Assembly: GCA_934272745.1 (NCBI GenBank)
Contig: CAKQSI010000002.1
Coordinates: 28,372 to 92,371, forward strand
Direction of reading: 5' to 3'
Source: an uncultured Clostridia bacterium
GTDB lineage: Bacteria > Bacillota > Clostridia > Christensenellales > Borkfalkiaceae
Length of the DNA stretch: 64,000 nt
Made by a program: the position numbers and the translations under genes. Below the pieces are notes generated by a model. The model worked only from the letters and a program-made list of their open reading frames with translations. It made no database searches and had not been told where the DNA came from. Shown here in pieces: positions 1 through 8,916 of this stretch. The first letter of the stretch is position 1. Each line of letters begins with the position of its first letter.

Positions 1-1044
1 GCCGAAAGCGTCCGCGGTCAGGAAGATAACCGTTTTGGGCTGTCCGCCGATGCCGGGGATCGCCGCGTTGGGAATGTAGTTGATGGGGTAGCCCACGCGG
101 GTGTTTTCGGTTAGAGAACCGTCGTCAAAGTCGAATTCTCTCGTTTTGTCGTCCATTACCACGTTTTCGACTACGGAGCCGAAGCGGATAGCGTTGTAGA
201 TTTCCGGTTCGTTTTCTTTGCTCAGGTTGATGCATTTTGCGTAGCAGCCGCCTTCGAAATTGAAGACCGAATCGTCCGACCAGCCGTGTTCGTCGTCGCC
301 GATCAGGTCGCGGGCGGGGTCTGCGGAAAGGGTGGTTTTACCGGTACCGGACAAGCCGAAGAAGACTGCCGAGTTGCCGTCTTTTCCGATGTTGGCGGAG
401 CAGTGCATGGGGAATACGCCTTCCTTCGGCATGAGGTAGTTCATGACGGAGAAGACGCTCTTTTTGATCTCGCCGGAATACTGCGAGCCGCAGATCAGGA
501 CGATCTTCTTTTCATAGTCGATGATGATCGCCGCTTCGGAATGGACGCCGTCGCGTTCTGCGATGCATTTGAAGCCGGGGGCGGCGATGATGGTGAAGTC
601 TTCCTTAAAGTTTTTCAGTTCTTCTTCGGTAGGACGAATGAGCAGTTCGTGAATGAACAGGTTCTGCGAAGCGAGTTCGTTGACGATGCGGAAAGATTTC
701 TGATACTTTTTATCCGCGCCGGCAAAGCCGTCGAAGATGAAAATTTCGCGGTTCTGCAGATAAGCGATGACCTTTTCGTACAGAGCGTCGAATTTTTCCT
801 GACTGATGGGAACGTTGACTTTGCCCCAGGCGATTTCGTCGTGAACGCCCTTGCTGTCCACGATAAATTTGTCTTTGGGGGAACGACCGGTGTATTTGCC
901 GGTGGTGACGACCAAAGCGCCGGTGTTGCTGAGTTTGCCTTCGCCGCGCAGAACGGCGCGTTCGGTAAGTTCGGCAACCGTCAGATTGCGATGAACGATG
1001 GTGGGGTTGATGATCCCCAGTTTTTCCAATCCGTAAGTTTCCAT
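1..1044 (-). CDS. pckA: Phosphoenolpyruvate carboxykinase (ATP), 3' end outside window
   Basis: Converts oxaloacetate and ATP to PEP, CO2 and ADP in the cytosol; in fermenting anaerobes it often runs towards oxaloacetate. The minus strand reads without a stop from the ATG at 1044 to the window edge, giving 348 codons of a family usually about 530 long. The N-terminus reads METYGLEKLGIINP, then come KYTGRSPKDKF (substrate-binding Arg region) and GLSGTGKTT (kinase P-loop), followed by the conserved DDEHGW metal-site region. A strong ribosome binding site (AAAAGGAGTG) lies just upstream of the start. The gene is cut by the window edge, so the C-terminal lid is not seen. The family call is secure. 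Confidence 0.97.
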   Translation of the reverse strand, partial: METYGLEKLGIINPTIVHRNLTVAELTERAVLRGEGKLSNTGALVVTTGKYTGRSPKDKFIVDSKGVHDEIAWGKVNVPISQEKFDALYEKVIAYLQNREIFIFDGFAGADKKYQKSFRIVNELASQNLFIHELLIRPTEEELKNFKEDFTIIAAPGFKCIAERDGVHSEAAIIIDYEKKIVLICGSQYSGEIKKSVFSVMNYLMPKEGVFPMHCSANIGKDGNSAVFFGLSGTGKTTLSADPARDLIGDDEHGWSDDSVFNFEGGCYAKCINLSKENEPEIYNAIRFGSVVENVVMDDKTREFDFDDGSLTENTRVGYPINYIPNAAIPGIGGQPKTVIFLTADAFG

Positions 1045-1160
1045 ATGATTCACTCCTTTTAAGATTGTTGCCTGTAATGGTTTCAGACCGGCAAAAGATT
1101 TTGCGGCAGAGCAAGGCGATTGCTAAACTTGCGGTACCGTTTTTTGCCGGGCGCCCGTTT

Positions 1161-1175
1161 TTGAAAGCGTTTCAA
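1161..1175. promoter_or_regulatory. Palindrome in pckA leader, possible LacI/CcpA-type operator
   Basis: TTGAAAGCGTTTCAA is a perfect 15-base odd palindrome nested in a larger GC-rich inverted repeat (roughly 1149-1187). It resembles LacI-family operators, but it is one base shorter than the catabolite-response consensus. It could equally be part of an RNA hairpin in the leader. Confidence 0.3.
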
Positions 1176-1215
1176 GCGCCGGGCGCGAAATTTGTCCCTT
1201 AGTAGGGCATTATGT

Positions 1216-1244
1216 ATTTTACCCCATTTCCCGCAAGAAAGCAA
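1216..1244 (-). promoter_or_regulatory. Predicted sigma-A promoter of pckA
   Basis: On the minus strand TTGCTT (1239-1244) is followed after 17 bases by TAAAAT (1216-1221). The transcript would carry a leader of about 165 bases before pckA. Confidence 0.55.
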
Positions 1245-1434
1245 CCTTTTTGAAAGATATTTCAGCCTTTTTGATATACTTTTTTTTCGGCGGGATATTT
1301 CGCTTGCGATATAACTTTTGCGTGAAACGGGTGTTTTTTCTGCCCGGGAGGAAGTTTTTTGGGGAAAATCCCCGTTTTTTGCAATTTTCGATAAAGAATG
1401 TGGAAAGGAAAAGGAAAAATCTTTATCGCTGCGA

Positions 1435-1463
1435 TTGCATTTTTTCCCAAGGCAAGGTATAAT
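1435..1463 (+). promoter_or_regulatory. Predicted sigma-A promoter of yitT-like gene
   Basis: TTGCAT (1435-1440), 17-base spacer, TATAAT (1458-1463), about 45 bases before the start codon at 1508. Confidence 0.65.
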
Positions 1464-1507
1464 ATCCCCGAGCGGCGATTTGCCGCCAAAGAGGAAACTA
1501 TACTTTT

Positions 1508-2692
1508 ATGTTAGAAAACAACGACGGGCAGAACCTTTCCGCCCAGGACGAAGCCGCAAGTTCGGGTCTTGCGGGAAACGACGACAAGACGCAGCAAGAA
1601 GCGGGCGCGCAGCAGTCCGGGGAAGATGCAAAACAAGCCGCGGGCGCGGAACAACAATCCGCAAGCGAAGAAAACGCGCGGCGCGGAAACGAAACTTCCG
1701 GCGCGGTGAAAGAACCGGCGACTTTAAAATCCGTAGAACACGTGACGGCGGGGAAAGCGGAAGATGCCGCGGCAAACCGGACGGGCGATTCTGCGGCGAG
1801 CCGGTCGGGGGAAAGTGCCGCCCCCGCAAAAAGGAGCCAAAAAGATCTTTTGAAAGAATGGACGGTGGACGTACTGTTCTGCCTGATGGCGGCAGCGGTG
1901 ACGGCGGTAGCGTATCATTTCTTTTCCAACCCCAACGGTTTCGCGCCCGGGGGACTGACCGGTCTTGCGACCATGGCGGCGTATCTGACCGAGTTGAATA
2001 TGGGCTGGTTTATGTTGATGTTTAACCTGCCGATTTTTATCGCGGTCAGCATTTTCGTCAATCGCAAAACGGGCATTATGCTGTGTATTTACGTGGCGCT
2101 GCAGTCGCTGTTTTTGCTGCTGCTGCCCAAAACCGGACTGCCCGTATACAAAACGACCAATAACCTGATTTACGCCAGCATTGCGACCGGCGTGATTTCC
2201 GGTTTCGGCTTTTCGCTGATGCTGCGCAGATTCGGCGCTTCGGGCGGAACGTATGCCATCGCTTCTTTATTAAAGCGCGCCCATCCGGAATCCAACGTGG
2301 CGTGGGTTTCCTTTGCCATGGACGCCAGCGTGGTATTTCTGGCGTTCTTCGCCTACGGCAGAAAGGTCGATCCCGTCATCGGTACGCTGCTTAACCTGTT
2401 TATCGCCGACGTAGTGGTGGATTACGTGCTTTCCGGCATGAAGAGCGGGTATAAGTTCCAGATCGTGACCGACGATCCGGAAGGTCTTGCCGAACGGCTA
2501 ATGAAGGAACTGGGGCGCGGCGTGACCGATATCAAAGCCGTCGGTATGTATACGCATAAGGAAAAAAATATGCTGATCTGCATCATTCGCCGCCGTCAAC
2601 TGGGGGAAATGATGAAGATTTTAAAGTCCTATCCCAACGTATTCGCCTCGTTTGAAAAGGTGAGCGAAGTGTTCGGCAGGTTCGTAAAATAA
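1508..2692 (+). CDS. YitT family membrane protein (DUF2179) with long low-complexity N-terminus
   Basis: 394 residues. Residues 1-115 form a low-complexity Ala/Glu/Gln/Ser-rich tail with no membrane segment. From about residue 118 there are five or six hydrophobic helices of the YitT type (GFAPGGLTGLATM, then GGTYAIASLL), followed by a soluble C-terminal DUF2179 domain (about 305-390, containing FQIVTDDPEGLAERLM). YitT proteins are multipass membrane proteins, and their substrate is not settled. The tail is not typical of the family, whose proteins normally begin near the first helix, and matches similar tails on other proteins of this window. The gene has its own promoter and precedes mcsA by 320 bases, a position where ctsR is often found in Firmicutes. 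Confidence 0.9.
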   Translation: MLENNDGQNLSAQDEAASSGLAGNDDKTQQEAGAQQSGEDAKQAAGAEQQSASEENARRGNETSGAVKEPATLKSVEHVTAGKAEDAAANRTGDSAASRSGESAAPAKRSQKDLLKEWTVDVLFCLMAAAVTAVAYHFFSNPNGFAPGGLTGLATMAAYLTELNMGWFMLMFNLPIFIAVSIFVNRKTGIMLCIYVALQSLFLLLLPKTGLPVYKTTNNLIYASIATGVISGFGFSLMLRRFGASGGTYAIASLLKRAHPESNVAWVSFAMDASVVFLAFFAYGRKVDPVIGTLLNLFIADVVVDYVLSGMKSGYKFQIVTDDPEGLAERLMKELGRGVTDIKAVGMYTHKEKNMLICIIRRRQLGEMMKILKSYPNVFASFEKVSEVFGRFVK

Positions 2693-2765
2693 ATAAGGGG
2701 AACGCGGAAACGGAAAGGCGCGAGGTTTCTCCAGGAAAGGCGCCGGACTTACCGCGCAGGCGTTT

Positions 2766-2846
2766 GCGAAAATAAGAAAGCGAGGAAACGGTAGTCAAAA
2801 ACGCGCGGTGGTTACCCGTTCGGCGTTCGCGAAAATAAGAGAGCGA
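2766..2846. repeat. Short direct repeats between yitT-like gene and mcsA
   Basis: An 18-base unit (GCGAAAATAAGAAAGCGA at 2766-2783, GCGAAAATAAGAGAGCGA at 2829-2846) recurs with a period of 63, and shorter AATAAGAGAATC pieces follow to 2926. The 320-base spacer shows no gene. Confidence 0.6.
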
Positions 2847-2907
2847 CGTTTTTTCGCGGCGCGGTCTTTATTGATCTTTCATTGATTAAGAGAATCCCGC
2901 AGGACTT

Positions 2908-2935
2908 TTGCGGAAATAAGAGAATCTTGTAAAAT
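2908..2935 (+). promoter_or_regulatory. Candidate promoter of mcsA
   Basis: TTGCGG (2908-2913), 16-base spacer, TAAAAT (2930-2935). No CtsR heptad repeat is visible near it. Confidence 0.35.
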
Positions 2936-3012
2936 AGCATTAAGGGCGCGGGGCGGATTTTCCGTCCGGTTTCCGCGTACTTTATTATTCAAAATATAAA
3001 GAGGAAAAGCAT

Positions 3013-3495
3013 ATGACCTGTCAGGTTTGCGGGCAACGCCCGGCGGCGTTTGAAATAGACGTCGTTCGTGGCGGAAAAAAAGAAAAAGTATTTGTTTGCG
3101 CCGCTTGTGCGGAAAATGCACTGTCAGAAACGGAAGCGGGCGCCTTTTCGGGCGGAACGCAGAAAACGCCGTCCGAACTTGCCAAACGGGGCGGGGAAGA
3201 TCTCCGCTGCGCCGCCTGCGGCACCTATTTAAGCGAAGTGATGCAGACCGGGCGGTGCGGCTGTCCCGAATGTTACCGCACTTTCCGTGAATTTTTATTG
3301 CCCCTGCTCGGTAACGCCAAAGACGTGCGCCACCGCGGCAGAGTGCCGGAAAGCGCCAAAAAAGCGGCGTATTTCGCCCGGGTGGAAGCGCTGGCAAAGG
3401 AAATGGACGAAGCCTTCCGCCGCGGCGATAACGACCGCGTGAAAGCCTTGACCGAGGAGATCCGGTCGCTGAAAGAGGAGGCGAAAAGACAATGA
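3013..3495 (+). CDS. mcsA: McsA, activator of protein arginine kinase
   Basis: 160 residues. McsA is the zinc-binding partner that activates McsB, which marks damaged or regulatory proteins with phospho-arginine for ClpCP. Four CxxC pairs are visible (CQVC at 3, CAAC at 29, CAAC at 73, CGCPEC near 89). The C-terminus (about 120-157) carries a UvrB/UvrC-like helical motif rich in Glu, Arg and Lys. A GAGG ribosome site precedes the ATG. The gene overlaps mcsB by four bases, so the two are translationally coupled. Length and arrangement are normal for the family. Confidence 0.93.
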   Translation: MTCQVCGQRPAAFEIDVVRGGKKEKVFVCAACAENALSETEAGAFSGGTQKTPSELAKRGGEDLRCAACGTYLSEVMQTGRCGCPECYRTFREFLLPLLGNAKDVRHRGRVPESAKKAAYFARVEALAKEMDEAFRRGDNDRVKALTEEIRSLKEEAKRQ

Positions 3496-4466
3496 AAGAC
3501 TTTATTTTCGTTTCGTCCCGCGTGCGGTTTGCACGCAATCTCGAAGGGGTACGCTTCCCCGCAAAAGCGAGCGAGGAAGAGGCGGAAAGCGTGCTTAGCG
3601 CCGTGCTTCCCGCACTGGAAAAGCGCGGCTACCGCGTTTTCCGCACGGCAAAAATGCAGGAAAATCTCCGCCGCGTGCTGATCGAACAAAATCTGGCTTC
3701 CCCGACGCTTTGCGCTTCGCCGTACGGCGCTTTGGGGGTGAGCGAGGACGAATCCCGCGCCGTGATGGTGATGGAGGAGGACGAACTCCGCCTGACCGAA
3801 ACGGGCAAGGGGCTTTCCGTACGCCGGCTTTACGACGAACTGTCCAAAGAGGAAGTGGCGCTGTCTTCCGACCTCAAATTCGCGTTCGATAAAAAACTGG
3901 GGTATCTGACCGCCTGCGCGACCAACCTCGGGACGGGAATGCGGGCTTCCGTTATGCTGTTTCTGCCCGCGCTGACCCGTGCCGGCGCCATCGGCGAACT
4001 GAAAAAGGAACTTGCCTCGGCGGGCGTTCTCGTCCGCGGCATTTTAGGCGAGGGAACGGAAAGCGAAAATTCTCTGTATCAGATCAGCAACGCGCGTTCG
4101 TTCGGCGTGACCGAGGAAGAAATTCTTTCTCTGGTGGAAAAAGCGGCGCTCAACGTGCGCGATCTGGAACGCGCCGCGCGGAAAGCCGAAAACGAGGATC
4201 ACCCGTACGAAAACGAGGATCGGTTCAAGCGGGCGGAAGCAATTTTACGCTCCGCAGTGCTGTTAGGATATGAAGAATTTACCGCGCTGCTTTCGGACGT
4301 GAAAGAGGGCATTGCCGCGGGCGTGCTGCAAAACCGGGGGATCGATCCGGACGATCTGATGATCTCCATGCGCCCCGCGCATATCGAAGCCATGGCGCGC
4401 CAGCCGCTGAAAAAAGAGGAAGAAAACTTTTTCCGAGCGGAATACGTCCGCAAAATTCTGCGGTAA
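3492..4466 (+). CDS. mcsB: McsB, protein arginine kinase
   Basis: 324 residues, slightly shorter than the usual 350. A phosphagen-kinase-fold enzyme that phosphorylates arginine in proteins, tagging substrates for ClpC and inactivating repressors such as CtsR. Diagnostic stretches are SSRVRFARNLEG (residues 8-19, nucleotide-binding arginines), LGYLTACATNLGTGMRAS (about 136-153) and MRPAHIEAM near 300. It overlaps mcsA by four bases and precedes clpC by 286 bases. No ctsR gene lies in this cluster, so regulation by the usual repressor cannot be inferred from the neighbourhood. Confidence 0.93.
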   Translation: MKDFIFVSSRVRFARNLEGVRFPAKASEEEAESVLSAVLPALEKRGYRVFRTAKMQENLRRVLIEQNLASPTLCASPYGALGVSEDESRAVMVMEEDELRLTETGKGLSVRRLYDELSKEEVALSSDLKFAFDKKLGYLTACATNLGTGMRASVMLFLPALTRAGAIGELKKELASAGVLVRGILGEGTESENSLYQISNARSFGVTEEEILSLVEKAALNVRDLERAARKAENEDHPYENEDRFKRAEAILRSAVLLGYEEFTALLSDVKEGIAAGVLQNRGIDPDDLMISMRPAHIEAMARQPLKKEEENFFRAEYVRKILR

Positions 4467-4490
4467 AAAGAAACGGATTTTGCCGCGGGC

Positions 4491-4537
4491 GGGGAGAACT
4501 TCCGCGGCTATGGTGGGGAGAACTTCCGCGGCTATGG
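4491..4537. repeat. 24-base tandem repeats upstream of clpC
   Basis: GGGGAGAACTTCCGCGGCTA begins at 4491 and again at 4515 (period 24), with a third partial unit near 4539. A second family, CGCGGAGAAACGG, occurs twice between 4642 and 4683. The mcsB-clpC spacer (4467-4752) holds only these repeats and a ribosome site. Confidence 0.75.
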
Positions 4538-4752
4538 CGGGGGAACTTCCGCCCCAGGTGAGATAAAAAACTGCGGGCGGCGGGAAAAACGCCGTAATCG
4601 GGCGGCGGGGAATTCTTCCTTATGCGGGGAAAATTCCGCCCCGCGGAGAAACGGTTTTTACATTCTGTCCCGCGGAGAAACGGATTTACGTTCCGCCCCG
4701 CGGCTGCCCGCAAATGACATAAACCGGAGACAAACAGGAGAAGAGGGGAGAT

Positions 4753-7197
4753 ATGTTTAACGACAAACTGACCAAAAGCGCCGTAAAAGCCATCGAACTT
4801 TCTAACCGGGCGATGGAAACTTACCATACCACCTTTGTCGGCAGCGAACATCTGCTGCTGGGGATTTTATGCACCGAATGCAAGGCGAGCGCGCTGTTTG
4901 CCGCACAAGGGGTCAATAAAAAGAATTATATCGAGGTGTTCCGGCAGTCGGTTTCCAAAGAAACGTCGCTGCACGGCATGACGCCGCGCCTCAAACACAT
5001 TTATCAGCAGGCGTGCGAGATCTCCGCCGACGCCGACGTTGACTATATCAGCACCGAGCATCTGGCGTTCGCGATCCTGATGGATCGGGAAAGTATTGCC
5101 TGCCAGATGCTGCGTTCCCTGGGCAAGAACCCGGACGCCATCGAAAAACTGCTGGAAGAGGTCATTTTCCCGCAGGAAGAGGACGATTTTGAGGACGATT
5201 CCGCCGCTCCCCTGAAAAAGGAAACGGTGCGGGAGGGCAAAAAATCCGGCGTTCTTGCAGATCTTGCGGGCTTTGGCACAGATCTTTCGGAAAAGGCGCG
5301 TTCGGGCAAACTCGACCCCGTCATCGGCAGGGAAAAGGAGATCGACCGCGTGATTCAGATTCTTTCCCGCCGCACCAAAAACAATCCCGTGCTGATCGGG
5401 GAGCCGGGCGTGGGGAAAAGCGCCGTCATCGACGGACTGGCGCTCGCCATCGAAGAGGGGCGCGTGCCCGAACTGCTGCGCGGCAAAACGGTATTTTCGC
5501 TGGATATGTCCGGACTTCTTGCCGGGGCGAAATATCGCGGCGAGTTTGAGGAGCGCCTGAAAAAAGTGCTGTCTTCGGTAAAAGAGGACGGCAAAGTCAT
5601 TCTGTTTATCGACGAGATTCACAACATCGTGGGCGCGGGCGCTTCCGGCGACAGCAAGATGGACGCGGCGGAGATCTTAAAGCCCATGCTGGCGCGCGGC
5701 GAATTGCAGACCGTGGGCGCCACCACGCTGGACGAATATCATAAATATATCGAAAAGGATCCCGCGCTCGAGCGGCGGTTCCAGCCCGTGCTGGTAGAAG
5801 CGCCGTCGGTAGAGGATACCATCCGCATTTTAGAGGGGCTTCGCGACCGGTACGAAGCGCACCACAACGTCGCGATCACGGACGAAGCCATCGAAGCGGC
5901 GGCGGTGCTTTCCGACCGGTATATTGCCGACCGGTTTTTGCCGGATAAAGCCATCGACCTGATCGACGAAGCGGCTTCGAAAGCGCGGCTGGGCAGTTAT
6001 TACGCCCCCGAAAACATCAAGAAGGCAGAAGCCGAACTTGCGGCGCTCCGGCGGGAGCAGGGCAGCGCCCTTGCGGAAGGCAACCGCGCCGCCGTGGAAA
6101 AATTCGAGCCGCAGATCAGGGAAAAAGAAGAGGAACTGGAACGCATTTCTTCCGCCTGGCGGACTTCGCGCAATCGCGCCGCCGCCTGTATCGGGGAAGA
6201 AGAAGTGGCGGACATCGTGGCGGACTGGACGGGCATTCCCGTTTCCCGCCTGACCGAAACCGAAGCGGAAAAACTGCTGCATCTGGAAAGCGAACTGCAA
6301 AAGCGGGTCATCGGGCAGGACGCCGCCGTACGTGCGGTATCCAAGGCGGTACGCCGGGCGCGCGCGGGGTTGAAAGATCCCAACCGCCCCATCGGTTCCT
6401 TCCTTTTCGTGGGACCCACCGGCGTGGGAAAAACCGAGCTGAGCAAAGCGCTTGCTTCCGCCCTGTTCGGGGACGAAAACCAAATGCTGCGGCTGGATAT
6501 GAGCGAATTTATGGAACAGCACTCGGTCAGCAAACTCATCGGCGCCCCTCCGGGCTACGTCGGGTACGAGGAAGACGGACTTCTGACCGAACGCGTGCGC
6601 CGCAAGCCCTATTCCGTCGTGCTGTTTGACGAGGTGGAAAAGGCGCACCGCGACGTGTTTAACCTGATGCTGCAGATTTTAGACGACGGCAGACTGACCG
6701 ACAGCCGCGGCAGAACGGTTTCGTTTAAGAATACGGTCATCATCATGACTTCCAACGCGGGGGCTTCCGCCGCAATGGAACGTCCGGCGCTCGGCTTTTT
6801 CGACGAAGAAAGGGAAGAGGGACTGAAAGAAAAGATTCTTTCACAATTAAAATCCTTTTTCCGTCCGGAGTTTTTAAATCGTCTGGACGATATCGTGGTT
6901 TTCTACCCCCTGCAAAAGGACAGTCTTTTGCGCGTGGTGGATATTTTGCTGAACAAACTCGGCGCACGGCTGAAAGAAAAAGGAGTATCCTTTTACGTCA
7001 CGCCCGCGGCGAAAAATTATCTGGTCGATCAGGGTTACAGCCCGGAATACGGCGCACGTCCGCTCAGAAGAGCCATTGCCCGTTTGGTGGAAGACCGCCT
7101 GTCGGAGGAGATTCTGCTGGGCAAAATTCTGCCCGGCGAGCGGGTGGAAGTGGACTTTATGGGCGGCAAGTTGTGTTTCCGCTCGGTCAGGGTGTAG
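4753..7197 (+). CDS. clpC: ClpC, AAA+ unfoldase of the Clp protease
   Basis: 814 residues. A hexameric unfoldase that feeds phospho-arginine-tagged or adaptor-delivered proteins into ClpP. Order of parts: Clp N-terminal double repeat (1-145), first AAA+ domain with P-loop GEPGVGKS (216-223) and Walker B VILFIDEIH (near 282), a short middle coiled coil (about 418-470), and second AAA+ domain with GPTGVGKT (554-561) and VVLFDEVEKAH (near 623). Length and the short middle domain fit ClpC rather than ClpB. GGGGAGAT precedes the ATG. No CtsR-type operator was seen upstream. Confidence 0.95.
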   Translation: MFNDKLTKSAVKAIELSNRAMETYHTTFVGSEHLLLGILCTECKASALFAAQGVNKKNYIEVFRQSVSKETSLHGMTPRLKHIYQQACEISADADVDYISTEHLAFAILMDRESIACQMLRSLGKNPDAIEKLLEEVIFPQEEDDFEDDSAAPLKKETVREGKKSGVLADLAGFGTDLSEKARSGKLDPVIGREKEIDRVIQILSRRTKNNPVLIGEPGVGKSAVIDGLALAIEEGRVPELLRGKTVFSLDMSGLLAGAKYRGEFEERLKKVLSSVKEDGKVILFIDEIHNIVGAGASGDSKMDAAEILKPMLARGELQTVGATTLDEYHKYIEKDPALERRFQPVLVEAPSVEDTIRILEGLRDRYEAHHNVAITDEAIEAAAVLSDRYIADRFLPDKAIDLIDEAASKARLGSYYAPENIKKAEAELAALRREQGSALAEGNRAAVEKFEPQIREKEEELERISSAWRTSRNRAAACIGEEEVADIVADWTGIPVSRLTETEAEKLLHLESELQKRVIGQDAAVRAVSKAVRRARAGLKDPNRPIGSFLFVGPTGVGKTELSKALASALFGDENQMLRLDMSEFMEQHSVSKLIGAPPGYVGYEEDGLLTERVRRKPYSVVLFDEVEKAHRDVFNLMLQILDDGRLTDSRGRTVSFKNTVIIMTSNAGASAAMERPALGFFDEEREEGLKEKILSQLKSFFRPEFLNRLDDIVVFYPLQKDSLLRVVDILLNKLGARLKEKGVSFYVTPAAKNYLVDQGYSPEYGARPLRRAIARLVEDRLSEEILLGKILPGERVEVDFMGGKLCFRSVRV

Positions 7198-7428
7198 GGA
7201 AGAATCGGGGCAAAAGAGAATTAACGAGATGCCCGGGCGCAAGTAAAATTTTAGCGGCTGCTGTGGCAGCGCGCTTCCTGCGGTAAGGCGGCACGGAAAG
7301 TTGAAAAATCTTGCGTGCGGGCGACGAACGTTCCCGAAAACGGTGGTACGTCCCGCGTTTTTCGGTACAAAAGTGGTCGCCGTGCAGGCGGCGAGCCATG
7401 CGCACGCGGGCGGAATCAAGGAGCGTAT

Positions 7429-8220
7429 ATGCAATTAGGGATTTCAACTTCCAGTTTGTTTTTAAAGGCGGATAACGACCGCGCGATGGCGCTGTTTAAG
7501 GAATGGCGCGTTCCTGTGGCGGAAGTTTTTCTGACTACTTTTTCGGAGTATAACCGCGCGTTCGGGAAACTTCTGCACGAGATCAACGGCGAAACCGAGG
7601 TGCATTCCGTCCACGTTTTGAATACGCAGTACGAGCCGCAACTCTACAACCGTCACCCCAAGGTGCGCAAAGACGCCTATGCGCTTCTTACAATGGCGAT
7701 GGAGGCGGCGGAAGAACTGCACGCCGAATATTATACTTTCCACGGGGTGGCGCGTATCAAACGCACGCCGTACGTTCTGGACTTTGATAAAATCGGCGCG
7801 GATACGGCGCTGATTTTCGATATCTGCAAGCAGCACGGGGTCACGCTTTCGTACGAAAACGTACACTGGGCGTATTACAACGAGCCGGGATTTTTCACCG
7901 AAGTCAAACGGCGCGTGCCCGGGCTTTCCGCTACGCTGGATATCAAACAGGCGCGGCAAAGCAGGATCGACTACCGTGAATTTCTGGCGGAAATGGGAAA
8001 CAGCGTCGTGACGTTGCATCTTTCGGACGTGGACGAAAACGGAAAAATCTGCCTGCCCGGCAAAGGGATTTTCGATTTTTACGAACTCTTTTCCCGCGTG
8101 CGGGATACGGGCGCCGACCCTGCGGCGCTCATCGAGGTCTATCCCGAAACGTACGACAAGTACGAGGATCTGCTTGCCTCGCTGGACTATTTAAACGAGG
8201 TCGCGGCAAAGGTAAAGTAA
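7429..8220 (+). CDS. Sugar phosphate isomerase/epimerase (xylose isomerase-like TIM barrel)
   Basis: 263 residues starting at the ATG at 7429, which has AAGGAG upstream; longer in-frame reading to 7315 lacks such a site. Members of this TIM-barrel family isomerise sugars, inositols or related compounds using a divalent metal. Likely ligands are visible: HSVHVL (60s), YTFHG (about 104-108), SYENVHW (about 142) and TLHLSDVDENG near 200, with a conserved Glu in ALIEVYPET near the end. The substrate cannot be told from sequence. The 231 bases between clpC and this gene hold nothing recognisable. Confidence 0.8.
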   Translation: MQLGISTSSLFLKADNDRAMALFKEWRVPVAEVFLTTFSEYNRAFGKLLHEINGETEVHSVHVLNTQYEPQLYNRHPKVRKDAYALLTMAMEAAEELHAEYYTFHGVARIKRTPYVLDFDKIGADTALIFDICKQHGVTLSYENVHWAYYNEPGFFTEVKRRVPGLSATLDIKQARQSRIDYREFLAEMGNSVVTLHLSDVDENGKICLPGKGIFDFYELFSRVRDTGADPAALIEVYPETYDKYEDLLASLDYLNEVAAKVK

Positions 8221-8411
8221 GGGATTTCTGATAAAGGAAGTTCTGATAAGGAAAACAGCCTTGACCCAAAAGGTGCCGTTTATAAAAATGCGTGCCGGCG
8301 GAAAGGCCGAAACTTTTTGGAGAAAGAGAGTCTGCGCCGTCATAGAGAAAGGCAGTTGAAACGCCATAGAGAAAGAAAGTTGAAACTGTCATAACGGGGA
8401 AGTTTGAAATC

Positions 8412-8444
8412 CTGCCGGTAAATCTTTGCCGGCAGAATTTTTTG
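8412..8444 (+). terminator. Rho-independent terminator after the isomerase-like gene
   Basis: CTGCCGG / CCGGCAG stem (8412-8418 with 8429-8435) followed by a run of T to 8443. Confidence 0.65.
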
Positions 8445-8445
8445 T

Positions 8446-8490
8446 AAAGGGGCGCCCCGCCGCAGGTTTTGCGGCGGGGCGCCCACCTTT
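8446..8490. repeat. GC-rich palindrome of the GGCGCC type
   Basis: A stem of about 19 bases (GGGCGCCCCGCCGCA and its complement, one bulge) around a short loop. It is the first of several similar intergenic palindromes in the window and has no long T run on the plus strand. Confidence 0.7.
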
Positions 8491-8586
8491 GATTGTCTTG
8501 ATTGTGGAATAAACGGACAAATCCGTCTGGTTTTCTACAACTAATTCACATATGTAGAAATATAAACAATGACGGTATTTCTGTAC

Positions 8587-8615
8587 TTGTAAAATATTTC
8601 CACATTTGGTATAAT
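8587..8615 (+). promoter_or_regulatory. Predicted sigma-A promoter with long leader before tetR-like gene
   Basis: TTGTAA (8587-8592), 17-base spacer, TATAAT (8610-8615). The start codon of the next gene is at 8917, so the leader is about 295 bases. Imperfect inverted repeats TGTAGAAAT and ATTTCTGTA (about 8553-8586) lie just upstream and could be an operator. Confidence 0.6.
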
Positions 8616-8621
8616 CGGATC

Positions 8622-8916
8622 GTAAAGGAAATAAAGAAGGGCGCCGCGGACGAACGCGATTTGATCTGCGGGGTGAACGTGACCTTATCCGCAGGGCGGG
8701 CAGTTCTATCCGTCGGGTTTTCCCCAAAGCAAAGCAGCGCAAGGCGCCGCCGCCGGCGGAAAGGATTCTGCAAAGAAACGAGGCGGCGAGCCTGCTGTAA
8801 AACGCAGCAATCGCAACCGGCAACGCCGTCGCAAAAGCAAAAAGGCAGACCGGTGCGGCGCCTTTTCTTAATTTTCTAACCGTCCGAAACGTGAGCGGAC
8901 GGGAAAGGAGTAAAAA
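8622..8916 (+). ncRNA. Long structured leader of unknown class
   Basis: No convincing reading frame fills this 295-base leader. It holds a local hairpin (CTGCGG/CCGCAG, about 8668-8696) and a long-range pairing AAGGCGCCGC (near 8741) with GCGGCGCCTT (near 8862), the latter ending in TTTTCTTAATTTT. This suggests attenuation, but it matches no riboswitch class I can name. Confidence 0.3.

Noticed and set aside
1161..1175. Call of a true CcpA cre site
   Set aside because: The palindrome is 13 bases between the TG and CA ends where cre has 14, and it lies inside the transcript; kept only as a possible operator.
8622..8916. T-box leader
   Set aside because: No T-box word (TGGNACCGCG) and no aminoacyl-synthetase or amino-acid gene follows.
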